Source: JBGTFE01 sp036403235 (GTDB lineage Bacteria > Acidobacteriota > Blastocatellia > Pyrinomonadales > Pyrinomonadaceae). Taken from it: a stretch of DNA of 64,000 nt. Positions 49,024-57,989 of this stretch are shown here, piece after piece; the stretch's first letter is position 1, and each line of letters begins with the position of its first letter. The notes under the pieces are model-generated. The model worked only from the letters and a program-made list of their open reading frames with translations, ran no database searches and was not told where the DNA came from. Made by a program: the position numbers and the translations under genes. The stretch spans positions 20,060-84,059 of the forward strand of contig DASWRI010000055.1 in NCBI GenBank assembly GCA_036403235.1, written 5' to 3'.

Positions 49024-49588
49024 TTGTTCGCCTTATTTCACGGAAAAGCCATGTTCGCGCGACTGTCCATTCGCGCTTGATGGTCGAGACGGAAATGTTC
49101 AAAGCGTGTGCCGTTTCTTCAAGCGTCAGACCGCCGAAAAATCTGAACTCGACAATTTTAGACTGCATTTCGTCAAATTTCGACAATTTTTCAAGCGCGT
49201 CGTCAAGCGCAATTAAATCAATTTCACGCGGCTTTTGGCTCGGAAAACTGTTGGCTTCGTCGAGCGAAAGTTTTTGTCCGAAATCGCGCTTTTGCACCTT
49301 TTTCTCGCGGGCGTGGTCAACTAGAATTCTTCGCATCACGTTTGCCGCGACCGCAAAAAAATGCGCGCGGTTCTGCCACGAAACTTTTTCCCAATCAACG
49401 AGCCGAATATATGCTTCGTGAACGAGCGCGGTCGCCTGAAGCGTGTGGTCGGTGCGTTCGGTTTGCAGATAAGCGTGCGCGAGTTTTCGCAATTCGCCAT
49501 AGACGAGCGGCAGAAGTTGTTCGGGAGCTTTTCCGTCGCCTTCATTGATGCGGTTTAAAAGAATTGTTACGTCGGACGAATCAGGCAT
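49016..49588 (-). CDS. ECF-type RNA polymerase sigma factor
   Basis: A 190-residue sigma factor of the Acidobacteria/Planctomycetes ECF group (TIGR02999-like). Region 2 includes LLPLVYGELRKLAHAYLQTE and HFFAVAANVMRRILVDHARE; region 4 includes FRFFGGLTLEETAHALNISV and STIKREWTVARTWLFREI. No anti-sigma gene is adjacent; instead the overlapping kinase is the likely control partner. The giant surface-protein gene is divergent, with about 135 bases between starts, and is a plausible target. Confidence 0.93.
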   Translation of the reverse strand: MPDSSDVTILLNRINEGDGKAPEQLLPLVYGELRKLAHAYLQTERTDHTLQATALVHEAYIRLVDWEKVSWQNRAHFFAVAANVMRRILVDHAREKKVQKRDFGQKLSLDEANSFPSQKPREIDLIALDDALEKLSKFDEMQSKIVEFRFFGGLTLEETAHALNISVSTIKREWTVARTWLFREIRRTND

Positions 49589-49723
49589 TTTTACAAATTA
49601 TAAAGATTATACGACTAATCGAAAAAAAATGAAGTTTTTTGAAGTTTTTTGAGCTGTTTTTTGAAGTTTTTACGCTTTGTAGGGCGAAGCCGAAATTTTT
49701 GTCAAAACTTTGGGGTTAAAGCG

Positions 49724-52700
49724 ATGAAAAAGCCTGAAATGAAACCGAGATTCTCACGTCGTATGATTAATTTAGTTGTTGTTTGTCTATTATTCGCCGT
49801 GATGTTTTTCGCGTGGCAGAAAACTGCTAAATTGCAAACGCAAGGTGACACAAAAAAACAGGAAAATGAAAACGTAGATGTTACGATTCATGCCAAAGAA
49901 CGCGGCAATCCGCATATTAATTTCAAAGACGGCAGAGAAATTGCGTCTGTGCCGAACGGACAATCGAATCCAAGCTCGCAGCCGAAAGTTTTGGCTTCCG
50001 CCGACTTTGATTCGGATGGTATCGCGGATTTGATAACAGCAGATGTTTCGGGAAATTTGAAGTTTCACAAAGGCATTGAAGAAGTGAGAAAAGGAGACGA
50101 AGAACCTTTCGCATTATCTGATAAAACTTTCGTTTTGAATATTTCGCCGGATTTTCTTTTCGCCGGAGATTTTAACGCTGACGGGCGACAAGACGTTCTG
50201 GCAACTGCAAAAGGAACGAACTTTCTTGTGCTTTTGCGCGGCGACGGGCAAGGCAATTTTTCTGAGCCGACCGCCGTCGCCGTTGACGGGCAAATTACCG
50301 CAATCGAAGCGGGCGAAATTGGTAGAAAAGACGGTCAAACTGATTTGGCGGTTGCAATTATAAACAAGAAAGGCGCGTTTCTACTCGTCTTTGAACATCC
50401 CGAAAGCGCGTTCAAACACGACCCCGAAGTTTTCAAACTCACCGCGCCGGCGACTGATTTGGCAATCGGAAATCTGGACGAAGATTTCTACGCCGATGTC
50501 GCCGTCGCTTCGGGAAACGATTTGACGATTATTTACGGACGCGGGCAGGCTTATCCGTGGGATTTAGCTCCTCGGCTCGGCATCAAACGCCCCGCCGCAT
50601 TTGTGGCGACGCGGAAAATACCTTTTAAAATTTCGGCGATGACGATTGGCAGATTTGGCGAGAAACGCGGCGAAACGCTCGCACTTTTAGGCATGGACGG
50701 AAACCTTTACCGGCTTGAGCCGAATCGTTCGGAAAAACCTTCAAACAACAAAGTTTCCAAAGAAATGTTGTTATCGGCAAAGCAGAATTTGTTTTTGCCA
50801 ACCGATGCCGATGTCGAAAATCTGGCAACGCTTGTCGCTCCGCCGATAAACACCGAAGTAGCCGCAACGCAAGGCTTAATTTTTGATAAAAACGAATTGG
50901 CAGGCGGGAGTTTAGCTGAATTTCTGCAAAAGAAACAGGAAGAAGCGGCAAAGAGTTTCAAACAAACTGACAAAGCCAAACTTGAAAAAATACTGGCGGA
51001 AAATCTGCCGAAAAAAGCGGAATACAAGGAAAAAGCTAAAGCGGCATATCTGCGGAGCATCGCCGGCAAACCCTCGACGCTTGCCTCTTGGTCAATCGAA
51101 ACGCTCACGACGAATTCGCAGTTTGCAAGCGCGGCGGCTTCAAGCGCGCCGGACAAAATGATGCGCGTTAATGTTTCGGACAGCAATCTCGACGATATTC
51201 TCGTGCTTGCCCCCAACGGTAATCAAATTCAACTCGTCAGCCGTTTGTCGGAAGAAAAAAGCAACGGACAAATCGTAGTAACTTCGCTCGAAACCGAAAG
51301 CAGTCCGACTGCGGTTTTGGCGATGCGTTTGAACTTGGACGCGCTGAGCGATTTGATTGTTTTGCGGCAGGGCGCGAGCGTTCCGTCGGTCGTGATGAGC
51401 GCGCCGGCGAATGTTTTTACGGTTACTTCAATAGATGAAACAGGCGATTGTCAGGGCGCGAATTTGTGCAGTCTGCGAAACGCTATCAATCTTTCTAATT
51501 CGTCGCCGGGAATGGACACGATTATTTTCAATCTCGGCAGCGGAGTTAATACGATTGCGCTCGCTTCGCAACTACCGGTGATTACCGATGCTGTTTCGCT
51601 GCAAGGTTCGAGCGACGAGAACGGCAACAAACTCGTCGAAATTTCGGGAGTAAATGTGCCCGCGCCCGCCGACGGTTTGAAGATTCGCGCCAGCAATTCA
51701 TTTATTTATAATCTGGCAGTCAATCAATTTCCAAGTATTGGAAGTAGCAACAGTAAAATCGGTGGCAACGGCATCACGATTGAAACCGCGCTTGGCTCGC
51801 CGCGCAACGGCAACAATTTCGTCGTAAAAAATTATCTCGGCATTGACCCGACGGGCAGCTTTGCCAAAGGAAACAGCGCGGCGGGCTTGAATATCTTCGA
51901 TTCGGACGACAATTATGTCGGCGGCGCGGGAACGGAGCGAAACGTGATGTCCGGCAACGATGGCGCGGGTTTGGCAGTTACCGACGGCAATAATAATTTT
52001 ATTGTCAGCAGCATTATCGGCTTGAACGCGCTCGGCACGGGCAAAGTCGGAAACGGTTTCGGCGTTTTTCTGACCGGCGCGAACAATTCGTTAGGCAATG
52101 ACTTCGCGGGCGACGGCAACACGATTTCCGGCAACGGCAAACCGGCGAATTTTCCCGGTCAATGCGCGGGTTACGGAATCATTATTCCCGAATTAATTAA
52201 CCTCGACACGGGCGAGCTTTTGACTTTGAACAACAACGTCAAAGGCAATCGTCTCGGCACAGATCCTTCAGGAACAATTGGTTTAGGCAACTGCTACGCG
52301 GCGATTATCACTTTGCCTTTAGCACAGACCGTTATCGGCTCGAACACTGAAAACGGGCGCAACGTTGTTTCCGATAACGGCTATAATGCGATTTATTGCG
52401 TCGATTCTTCGTTCCATATCAGTTTAACGCCGGACGAAGGCGGTTTTTGCGCGATTGCCGGAAACAATATCGGCACGGACATCACGGGCAGCGTCGCCAT
52501 TCCGAACAACCAGCGCAATAATCCGGGCGGAGCGCAGTTTTCTTCTTCGAACGTCAATGTCTTTAACGGCTTGACGCTCTCGAATATCGGCGCGCCGGGC
52601 GGAACTTCGCCGGGTGTTGCCTGCACGGGTTTTTGCAATCTGATTTCGGGCAACACGGGTGATTTTGCCGTAAGCGCCCTGGCGGCGACCGGCTTCGGCG

Positions 52701-55700
52701 TGGTCGGCGTGTTCAGCAATTTCGTCGGCACAAACAGAAACGGAACGCAGGCGATTCCGAACGGCAACGGCGGCGTTCTTGTATCGAGCCTTTACGGTGA
52801 AACTTACGTCGGACTCGGCGTGCCGGATGAGCCGTTCGGCAATCTGATTTCGGGCAATTACGGCAGCAACGTCTTCGGCGGCGATTTTTACTTTCACGAT
52901 TTTCTGTCCGCCAGATACGTCGAAGGCAATCTCATCGGCACGGACGCGACCGGAACTTTCGCGCTCCGCCCGCCGCCGATAGAGTATGGCAGAAACGGCG
53001 GCATCGAGTTTTCCGCTTTTTACCCTTCGACCTACGGCAGTCAGGTTTTTATCGGCGCGGCAAACGCCGAAGCGCGAAACGTCATTTCCGGCAACACCGA
53101 CAACGGCATCAATTTAATCAACCCGAACAATTTATTAGCGGTCAAAGTCGCTAACAATCTTATCGGCTTAAACCGCTCGCTCCAGCCGCTCGGCAATGGC
53201 GCAAGCGGCATTAAAGCGTCGGGCGACAAAATCCGAATCGGCGGCAGCGACCAGGAAGCGAATCAAATCGCCTACAACGGCACAACCGGACAGACGAGCG
53301 CAGGCGTAACGATTCTCAGTTCGACTTTAACGCCAACCGGCACGACTGTAACCGTCCGTAATAATTCGATTCACGATAACGTCGGTTTGGGTATTGATTT
53401 AAGCGCGGAAAATTATTTCGGCACAGCCGACGGCGTAACCGCAAATGATTGCCGCGATGAGGATACGGGAGCGAACGGTTTACAGAATTTTCCGCTGCTC
53501 GACGCGCCGACATTTAACGTCGACGGAACTGTTACGATTACCGGCGCGCTGTTAAGCTTTCCGCGCGAGCAATACTCGATTGATTTTTACTCGAACTCCG
53601 CGCCCGACCCGACCAATAACGGCGAAGGCGAATTTTACATCGGCTCGATTGCCGTCGAAAGCGACGGCAGCGGCGCGGCGTTGATAAATTTCACGTCCGC
53701 GAGAGGGGTTTCCGCCGCGTATTCTATTTCGGCGACGGCGACCGACCGCTTCGGCAACACTTCGGAATTTTCCTGCAACGCCGGAGCGACGTGCGCCGGT
53801 AATTTCGCGGCGACAAATAATATGAAGCCGGAAGATTACGAGCGGCTCGCCGGAACTTGTTCGCCGGTCGAGGCAATTATCGTCAATATCGAATCAAACG
53901 AAGACGATGCTCAAACCAGCCTGAATCAGAATGTTTGCGACGTAAATACGGACATGGACGGCAATCAATGCAGCCTGCGAGCCGCGATTCAAGTCGCCGA
54001 ACATCACGAGGGTTTTGACCGCATCGTTTTTGCAATTCTCGGCGAAGGCGTTCATATCATCAACGCGCCGGACGGCTTTCCCGTTATCACGCAGCCCGTT
54101 TTTATTGACGGAGCTTCGCAGACCGGCTATAACGGCTCGCCTCTCATCGAAATCAGCGCGAGACAGGATGACCAAGATAATTTCCTACTTCAATCAGCCT
54201 TGTCGGTAACGCTTAAAGGTCTTTCTTTCAGCAGAATACGTATCGAAAACGGAGGCGGACACCGCATTGAGTCGTGTTATATCGGCGTCAAGGCGGACGG
54301 CGTAACTCCGCTCAAATTTCCGCAATACCTTGGAGTTATAATATACAACAGTAACAATAACACCATCGGCGGAGACGACGGCAAAGGCAATGTCATCTCA
54401 GGATTCAACAATACTCTGCAAAATCAAACACAGAGTAACTGCGGCATTACATTTCAAAAATCCGATCGCGATATGACGGGAAATAAAATAATCGGCAACA
54501 AAATCGGCACGAACAGTGCCGGAACTGCCCCCGTTCCAAATGTAGTTGGAATCAATTATCAAGGCTCGGTTTTTGATAAAAATCTAGACGTTGATATAGA
54601 GCGCAATATTATCTCAGGCAATACTTATGACGGTATTAATTTCGAAACGATAGCAGACGCGGTTAATATCAATATTCTTAACAATCTGATAGGCACAAAT
54701 GCCGATGAAACAAGCGCAATTCCCAACGGCAAGGGCATAATTATCATAAGCCACCACGAACGCAGCTTAATAAATATCTCCGACAACGATATTGCCGGAA
54801 ATATCAGTTTCGGTATTTTTGTTCTAGCAAATAAAACGGTCATTAACGGTAATCATATCGGTATCACCCGAACCGGGAGCATTTTGTCGAACGAATACGG
54901 AATATATCTGGAAAACGCTTCGGGCGTTCAAATCGGAACGGGCGGCGCGAACGTCATCGCGGGCAACCTCAGAGCGGGAATCGTGCTCGCGCCGTCTCCC
55001 CAGTTTGAGTTTGAGGTAGTCAACGACGCCAAAATCGAGAACAACTACGTCGGCGTTTTTCCCGATACGAACGCGCGCGTAGGCAATGGAGTCGAAGGCG
55101 AGATAGTTTTGAGCGGCAAGGTCAACCGCACTCTCATCAAAAATAACACCATCTCCGGCAGAGGCGGCGACGGCATCAATGTCAGCGGCTTAGTGACGAA
55201 AACGACTATCAGCGAAAACAAGGTCTCCGGCAGCACCAGCGGCATCAGTCTCAGAGAAGGCTCGACGCAGACCAAAATTCTCGATAACATCATCGGCAGA
55301 ACAGACGATTCGCCAAACACGAATCTGATCGGCGTTAGAGTCTTTAAATCATCAGACAATCTGATTTCCCAAAACACTCTGAGCGGAAACGCATACGCCA
55401 ACATTTTGCTCGGCAATCTCGATTACAACGAATTGCCTAGCGGAAATCCCGCGCAGCCGAGCTTTGTCGAACCAATCTCGCCGAACAATTCAAACACGCT
55501 GACCGCAAACAACGAAATCACGCTCAACCAAATCGAAAACAGCGACATCGGCATTGCGATAACCGAAGGCGCGCGCCGTAATTTTATCGGCAAAAGCGGG
55601 GATTCCTCCGCATCCGCCAACATTATAAGCGGCAATTCCGGCGGAGCGGGCTACGGCATTTTTCTCGGCACGACCCGCGCCGACGCGAACGAGAGTTCTC

Positions 55701-57523
55701 TGCCCTTCGGTAATGAAATTCTCAATAATCAAATCAGGGACGATAACAAAGTCGGCTTGGTTATTCAGCAGGCGCAGGCGAACTTTATCGGAAGCGACGG
55801 CGGCATCGAGTCGCCGAATTACTTTCTCGCCAATCGTGAAGACGGCATCAAAATCGTCGGCGCTTTGACGAAAGATAATCAAATTTTTTACAACCGCGTC
55901 GGCGTGCTGGAATCCGAACTTGATAACGCCGGTTACGGCAACGGCGGAGACGGCATCGTCATCGCGGGCGCGGGCGAAAATCTCATCAATTACAACATCA
56001 TCGGCAATAATCGCGGCAGCGGCATCACTCTGCTTGGCTTAAGTTTGCAGCCGGGTTCGGATTATTCGGTCATTGTCGCCGGTAATCATATCGGCGTTTT
56101 GGGAAATACTAAAATCGGCAACACGAACGCAGGCATCAGACTCGACGAGGTACAAAACGCGCTAATCGGTCGCAATCTCGATCCGCAAAACATTATCGCC
56201 GGAAATGGCGGCGACGGCGTTCTAATCGAAGGCGGCGATTCGAGACAAAATTTTGTTTCCAATTCGATTATCGGCACAAACGAAACGGGCGCGAACGATT
56301 TGGGCAATGGCGGCAGCGGCATTTACGTCATTGGCGGCGGCAATAACACAATCGGCGGCGTGCAATCGGTCGGCAACGTCGTCGCAGGAAATCAAGGCAA
56401 CGGCATCTTAATGCAGGATTCGACTCAAAATAAAATATACGGCAACAAAATCGGCATCTTCAACGCCAACGGCGCGAACGTCAAACTCGGAAATAATGCG
56501 AACGGCGTTGAAATTATGGACACCGAAAAAACCAGCCTCGGCGATGAGGTTTTAAACGGCTATCGCAATTTAATCGGCGGAAACGTAAATTCGGGCATTA
56601 TCGTCAAAGGCGAATCGTCCCAATTTAATCAAATCAGAGGCAATTTTATCGGTACGGATTCGAGCAACGCCAATTTAGGTAATCAATTACACGGCGTTCT
56701 GGTCACCGAAGGCGGAAACCATACCAACATCGGCGGTACGGGCTTTGAATCCGGTAACAAAATTGCTTTTAACGGCGGCGACGGTGTTAGGATTGACCCG
56801 ACCGCGCTCTGTTGTAACCTCATTGACCCAAATGCCATTTTCGGCAATACGGGCTTAGGCATTGACATCGGCACGTCCGGTCGCACGCCGAACGACGCGA
56901 ACGATGCTGATTCGGGCGCGAATAATCTGCAAAATTATCCCGAAATCGTTTCAAAACAAATTGTGAGCGGCGAATTGGTTATCGGTTTCAAAATCGATTC
57001 GTCGCCGTCGAATTCCAATTACGGCGCGAACGGTTTGTATGTCGAGTTTTTCAAAGCCGATAATTCGGGCGAAGGCGAGAGATTTTTAGGTTTTACTTAT
57101 TACACGGTTGCCGACCACGACGGAAGTTTCGCTGGAACGAAAACGGTTAATCTGGGTGATATTACGACGCTCGGCATTACTTCCGCCGATATGATAACTG
57201 CGACGGCGACCGACGCGGACAACAATACTTCCGAGTTTTTCCCGCCGTTCGGCCCGTCTGCCGCAAACGTTACGATTTCCGGGCAGGTAAAAACAAAAAA
57301 TGGCATCGGAATTCCCAAAGCAAAGATTACTCTGGTTAATGCGGCTGGAGAATCGAGAACCGTTTTAACAAGTTCTTTCGGCAGATATAGTTTCAATAAT
57401 GTTTCGGTTGGCGAAACTTATGTAATTTCCGTTCAGCATAAATGGTATCAATTTACTCAATCTTCTCAGGTTATAAATCCTGAGGAAGATTTAGACGTGA
57501 TAGATTTTATTGCTTTGGAATAA
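49724..57523 (+). CDS. Giant FG-GAP / CSLREA / beta-helix surface protein
   Basis: A 2599-residue exported protein. A signal-anchor lies at residues 15-33 (INLVVVCLLFAVMFFAWQ). About 85-330 contain FG-GAP/VCBS units (ADFDSDGIADLITA, GDFNADGRQDVLAT). Two CSLREA modules (near 565, GANLCSLRNAINL, and near 1387, GNQCSLRAAIQVA) each open a long right-handed parallel beta-helix with dozens of N-x-I-S/A-G-N turns. Residues about 2514-2599 are a CarboxypepD_reg-like domain (SGQVKTKNGIGIPKAKITLV). It is probably a cell-surface adhesin or glycan-binding protein. I use the ATG at 49724 over an upstream TTG. Confidence 0.85.
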   Translation: MKKPEMKPRFSRRMINLVVVCLLFAVMFFAWQKTAKLQTQGDTKKQENENVDVTIHAKERGNPHINFKDGREIASVPNGQSNPSSQPKVLASADFDSDGIADLITADVSGNLKFHKGIEEVRKGDEEPFALSDKTFVLNISPDFLFAGDFNADGRQDVLATAKGTNFLVLLRGDGQGNFSEPTAVAVDGQITAIEAGEIGRKDGQTDLAVAIINKKGAFLLVFEHPESAFKHDPEVFKLTAPATDLAIGNLDEDFYADVAVASGNDLTIIYGRGQAYPWDLAPRLGIKRPAAFVATRKIPFKISAMTIGRFGEKRGETLALLGMDGNLYRLEPNRSEKPSNNKVSKEMLLSAKQNLFLPTDADVENLATLVAPPINTEVAATQGLIFDKNELAGGSLAEFLQKKQEEAAKSFKQTDKAKLEKILAENLPKKAEYKEKAKAAYLRSIAGKPSTLASWSIETLTTNSQFASAAASSAPDKMMRVNVSDSNLDDILVLAPNGNQIQLVSRLSEEKSNGQIVVTSLETESSPTAVLAMRLNLDALSDLIVLRQGASVPSVVMSAPANVFTVTSIDETGDCQGANLCSLRNAINLSNSSPGMDTIIFNLGSGVNTIALASQLPVITDAVSLQGSSDENGNKLVEISGVNVPAPADGLKIRASNSFIYNLAVNQFPSIGSSNSKIGGNGITIETALGSPRNGNNFVVKNYLGIDPTGSFAKGNSAAGLNIFDSDDNYVGGAGTERNVMSGNDGAGLAVTDGNNNFIVSSIIGLNALGTGKVGNGFGVFLTGANNSLGNDFAGDGNTISGNGKPANFPGQCAGYGIIIPELINLDTGELLTLNNNVKGNRLGTDPSGTIGLGNCYAAIITLPLAQTVIGSNTENGRNVVSDNGYNAIYCVDSSFHISLTPDEGGFCAIAGNNIGTDITGSVAIPNNQRNNPGGAQFSSSNVNVFNGLTLSNIGAPGGTSPGVACTGFCNLISGNTGDFAVSALAATGFGVVGVFSNFVGTNRNGTQAIPNGNGGVLVSSLYGETYVGLGVPDEPFGNLISGNYGSNVFGGDFYFHDFLSARYVEGNLIGTDATGTFALRPPPIEYGRNGGIEFSAFYPSTYGSQVFIGAANAEARNVISGNTDNGINLINPNNLLAVKVANNLIGLNRSLQPLGNGASGIKASGDKIRIGGSDQEANQIAYNGTTGQTSAGVTILSSTLTPTGTTVTVRNNSIHDNVGLGIDLSAENYFGTADGVTANDCRDEDTGANGLQNFPLLDAPTFNVDGTVTITGALLSFPREQYSIDFYSNSAPDPTNNGEGEFYIGSIAVESDGSGAALINFTSARGVSAAYSISATATDRFGNTSEFSCNAGATCAGNFAATNNMKPEDYERLAGTCSPVEAIIVNIESNEDDAQTSLNQNVCDVNTDMDGNQCSLRAAIQVAEHHEGFDRIVFAILGEGVHIINAPDGFPVITQPVFIDGASQTGYNGSPLIEISARQDDQDNFLLQSALSVTLKGLSFSRIRIENGGGHRIESCYIGVKADGVTPLKFPQYLGVIIYNSNNNTIGGDDGKGNVISGFNNTLQNQTQSNCGITFQKSDRDMTGNKIIGNKIGTNSAGTAPVPNVVGINYQGSVFDKNLDVDIERNIISGNTYDGINFETIADAVNINILNNLIGTNADETSAIPNGKGIIIISHHERSLINISDNDIAGNISFGIFVLANKTVINGNHIGITRTGSILSNEYGIYLENASGVQIGTGGANVIAGNLRAGIVLAPSPQFEFEVVNDAKIENNYVGVFPDTNARVGNGVEGEIVLSGKVNRTLIKNNTISGRGGDGINVSGLVTKTTISENKVSGSTSGISLREGSTQTKILDNIIGRTDDSPNTNLIGVRVFKSSDNLISQNTLSGNAYANILLGNLDYNELPSGNPAQPSFVEPISPNNSNTLTANNEITLNQIENSDIGIAITEGARRNFIGKSGDSSASANIISGNSGGAGYGIFLGTTRADANESSLPFGNEILNNQIRDDNKVGLVIQQAQANFIGSDGGIESPNYFLANREDGIKIVGALTKDNQIFYNRVGVLESELDNAGYGNGGDGIVIAGAGENLINYNIIGNNRGSGITLLGLSLQPGSDYSVIVAGNHIGVLGNTKIGNTNAGIRLDEVQNALIGRNLDPQNIIAGNGGDGVLIEGGDSRQNFVSNSIIGTNETGANDLGNGGSGIYVIGGGNNTIGGVQSVGNVVAGNQGNGILMQDSTQNKIYGNKIGIFNANGANVKLGNNANGVEIMDTEKTSLGDEVLNGYRNLIGGNVNSGIIVKGESSQFNQIRGNFIGTDSSNANLGNQLHGVLVTEGGNHTNIGGTGFESGNKIAFNGGDGVRIDPTALCCNLIDPNAIFGNTGLGIDIGTSGRTPNDANDADSGANNLQNYPEIVSKQIVSGELVIGFKIDSSPSNSNYGANGLYVEFFKADNSGEGERFLGFTYYTVADHDGSFAGTKTVNLGDITTLGITSADMITATATDADNNTSEFFPPFGPSAANVTISGQVKTKNGIGIPKAKITLVNAAGESRTVLTSSFGRYSFNNVSVGETYVISVQHKWYQFTQSSQVINPEEDLDVIDFIALE

Positions 57524-57672
57524 TGAAATGTTCCGCTTAAACAGGTGAAGTAGAGAGTTTGAAAACTCTGATTCTTAAACTCTTTATTTATTTAATAGTT
57601 TGAAATTACTCTAAAAAGATATGAATAAGTGATTAATCGGAATGTATTATCGACTATTAAATTTATGATTTT

Positions 57673-57694
57673 GTGTGCCGCTTGTGTGCCAACC
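57673..57694 (+). repeat. Tandem 11-bp direct repeat left of att copy 4
   Basis: GTGTGCCGCTT then GTGTGCCAACC. It matches the GTGTGCC triplet at 35894-35924 rather than the GTGCAAC units at the other end of E3, so the right end of E3 derives from a different element type. Confidence 0.6.
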
Positions 57695-57807
57695 CGTCCA
57701 AAATTATAAAATTCAAGAAAACCAAGCCAAACTAAAAAGATGTTAAGTGTAAATTAAGCCAATCACTTACAAACTAAACAAAACTGAAATAAACGGCTGT
57801 TGTAAGT

Positions 57808-57858
57808 CTGAAACTCCGCGTGTCGGCAGTTATTCTGTCCCAAGTCACCATATTTTTC
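57808..57858 (+). repeat. att copy 4, degenerate
   Basis: Matches the tRNA-Phe 3' part with two substitutions, a three-base deletion in the T loop and a one-base insertion after CCA. It marks the far end of the tandem array. Confidence 0.82.
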
Positions 57859-57935
57859 AATAATTTAGGGCTACTCATTGAGTAGCCCTTTTCTCATTTG
57901 TGCAACATTTTTTTATTTTGATTTTTTAGCTTGAA
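57859..57935. mobile_element. Remnant of a fourth element end
   Basis: The bases after att copy 4 match those after att copy 3: a short AT spacer, hairpin GGGCTACTC-ATT-GAGTAGCCC with T4 (57868-57892), one GTGCAACATTT unit (57900-57910) and a T-rich trace. The right limit is approximate. Confidence 0.55.
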
Positions 57936-57989
57936 AAACATTCATTCAAGTTCCTTTGTGAATATAAATTAATCAGATATTTCCTGACT

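Larger units (their letters stand above)
46150..57858. mobile_element. Third att-bounded segment E3, decayed element with chromosome-like cargo
   Basis: About 11.7 kb between att copy 3 and the degenerate copy 4. The left end has a terminator hairpin, GTGCAAC direct repeats and the C-terminal remnant of an integrase. The rest is a kinase gene, an ECF sigma gene and one giant surface-protein gene, all GC-richer than E1 and E2. Either these are cargo of an old element, or host DNA trapped between two decayed element ends. It is presumably immobile now. Confidence 0.6.
57524..57989. other. Non-coding region with att copy 4 and element debris
   Basis: No gene. It contains direct repeats GTGTGCCGCTT and GTGTGCCAACC (57673-57694), a stretch before the att copy resembling the E1 right end, att copy 4, a hairpin, one GTGCAAC unit, and an A/T-rich tail with a faint match to the last codons of the integrase remnant. 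Confidence 0.6.

Noticed and set aside
51400..57250. DNA-level repeats in the giant surface-protein gene
   Set aside because: The repetition reflects beta-helix turns (G-N-x-I-S-G-N) in the protein, not tandem DNA duplication.
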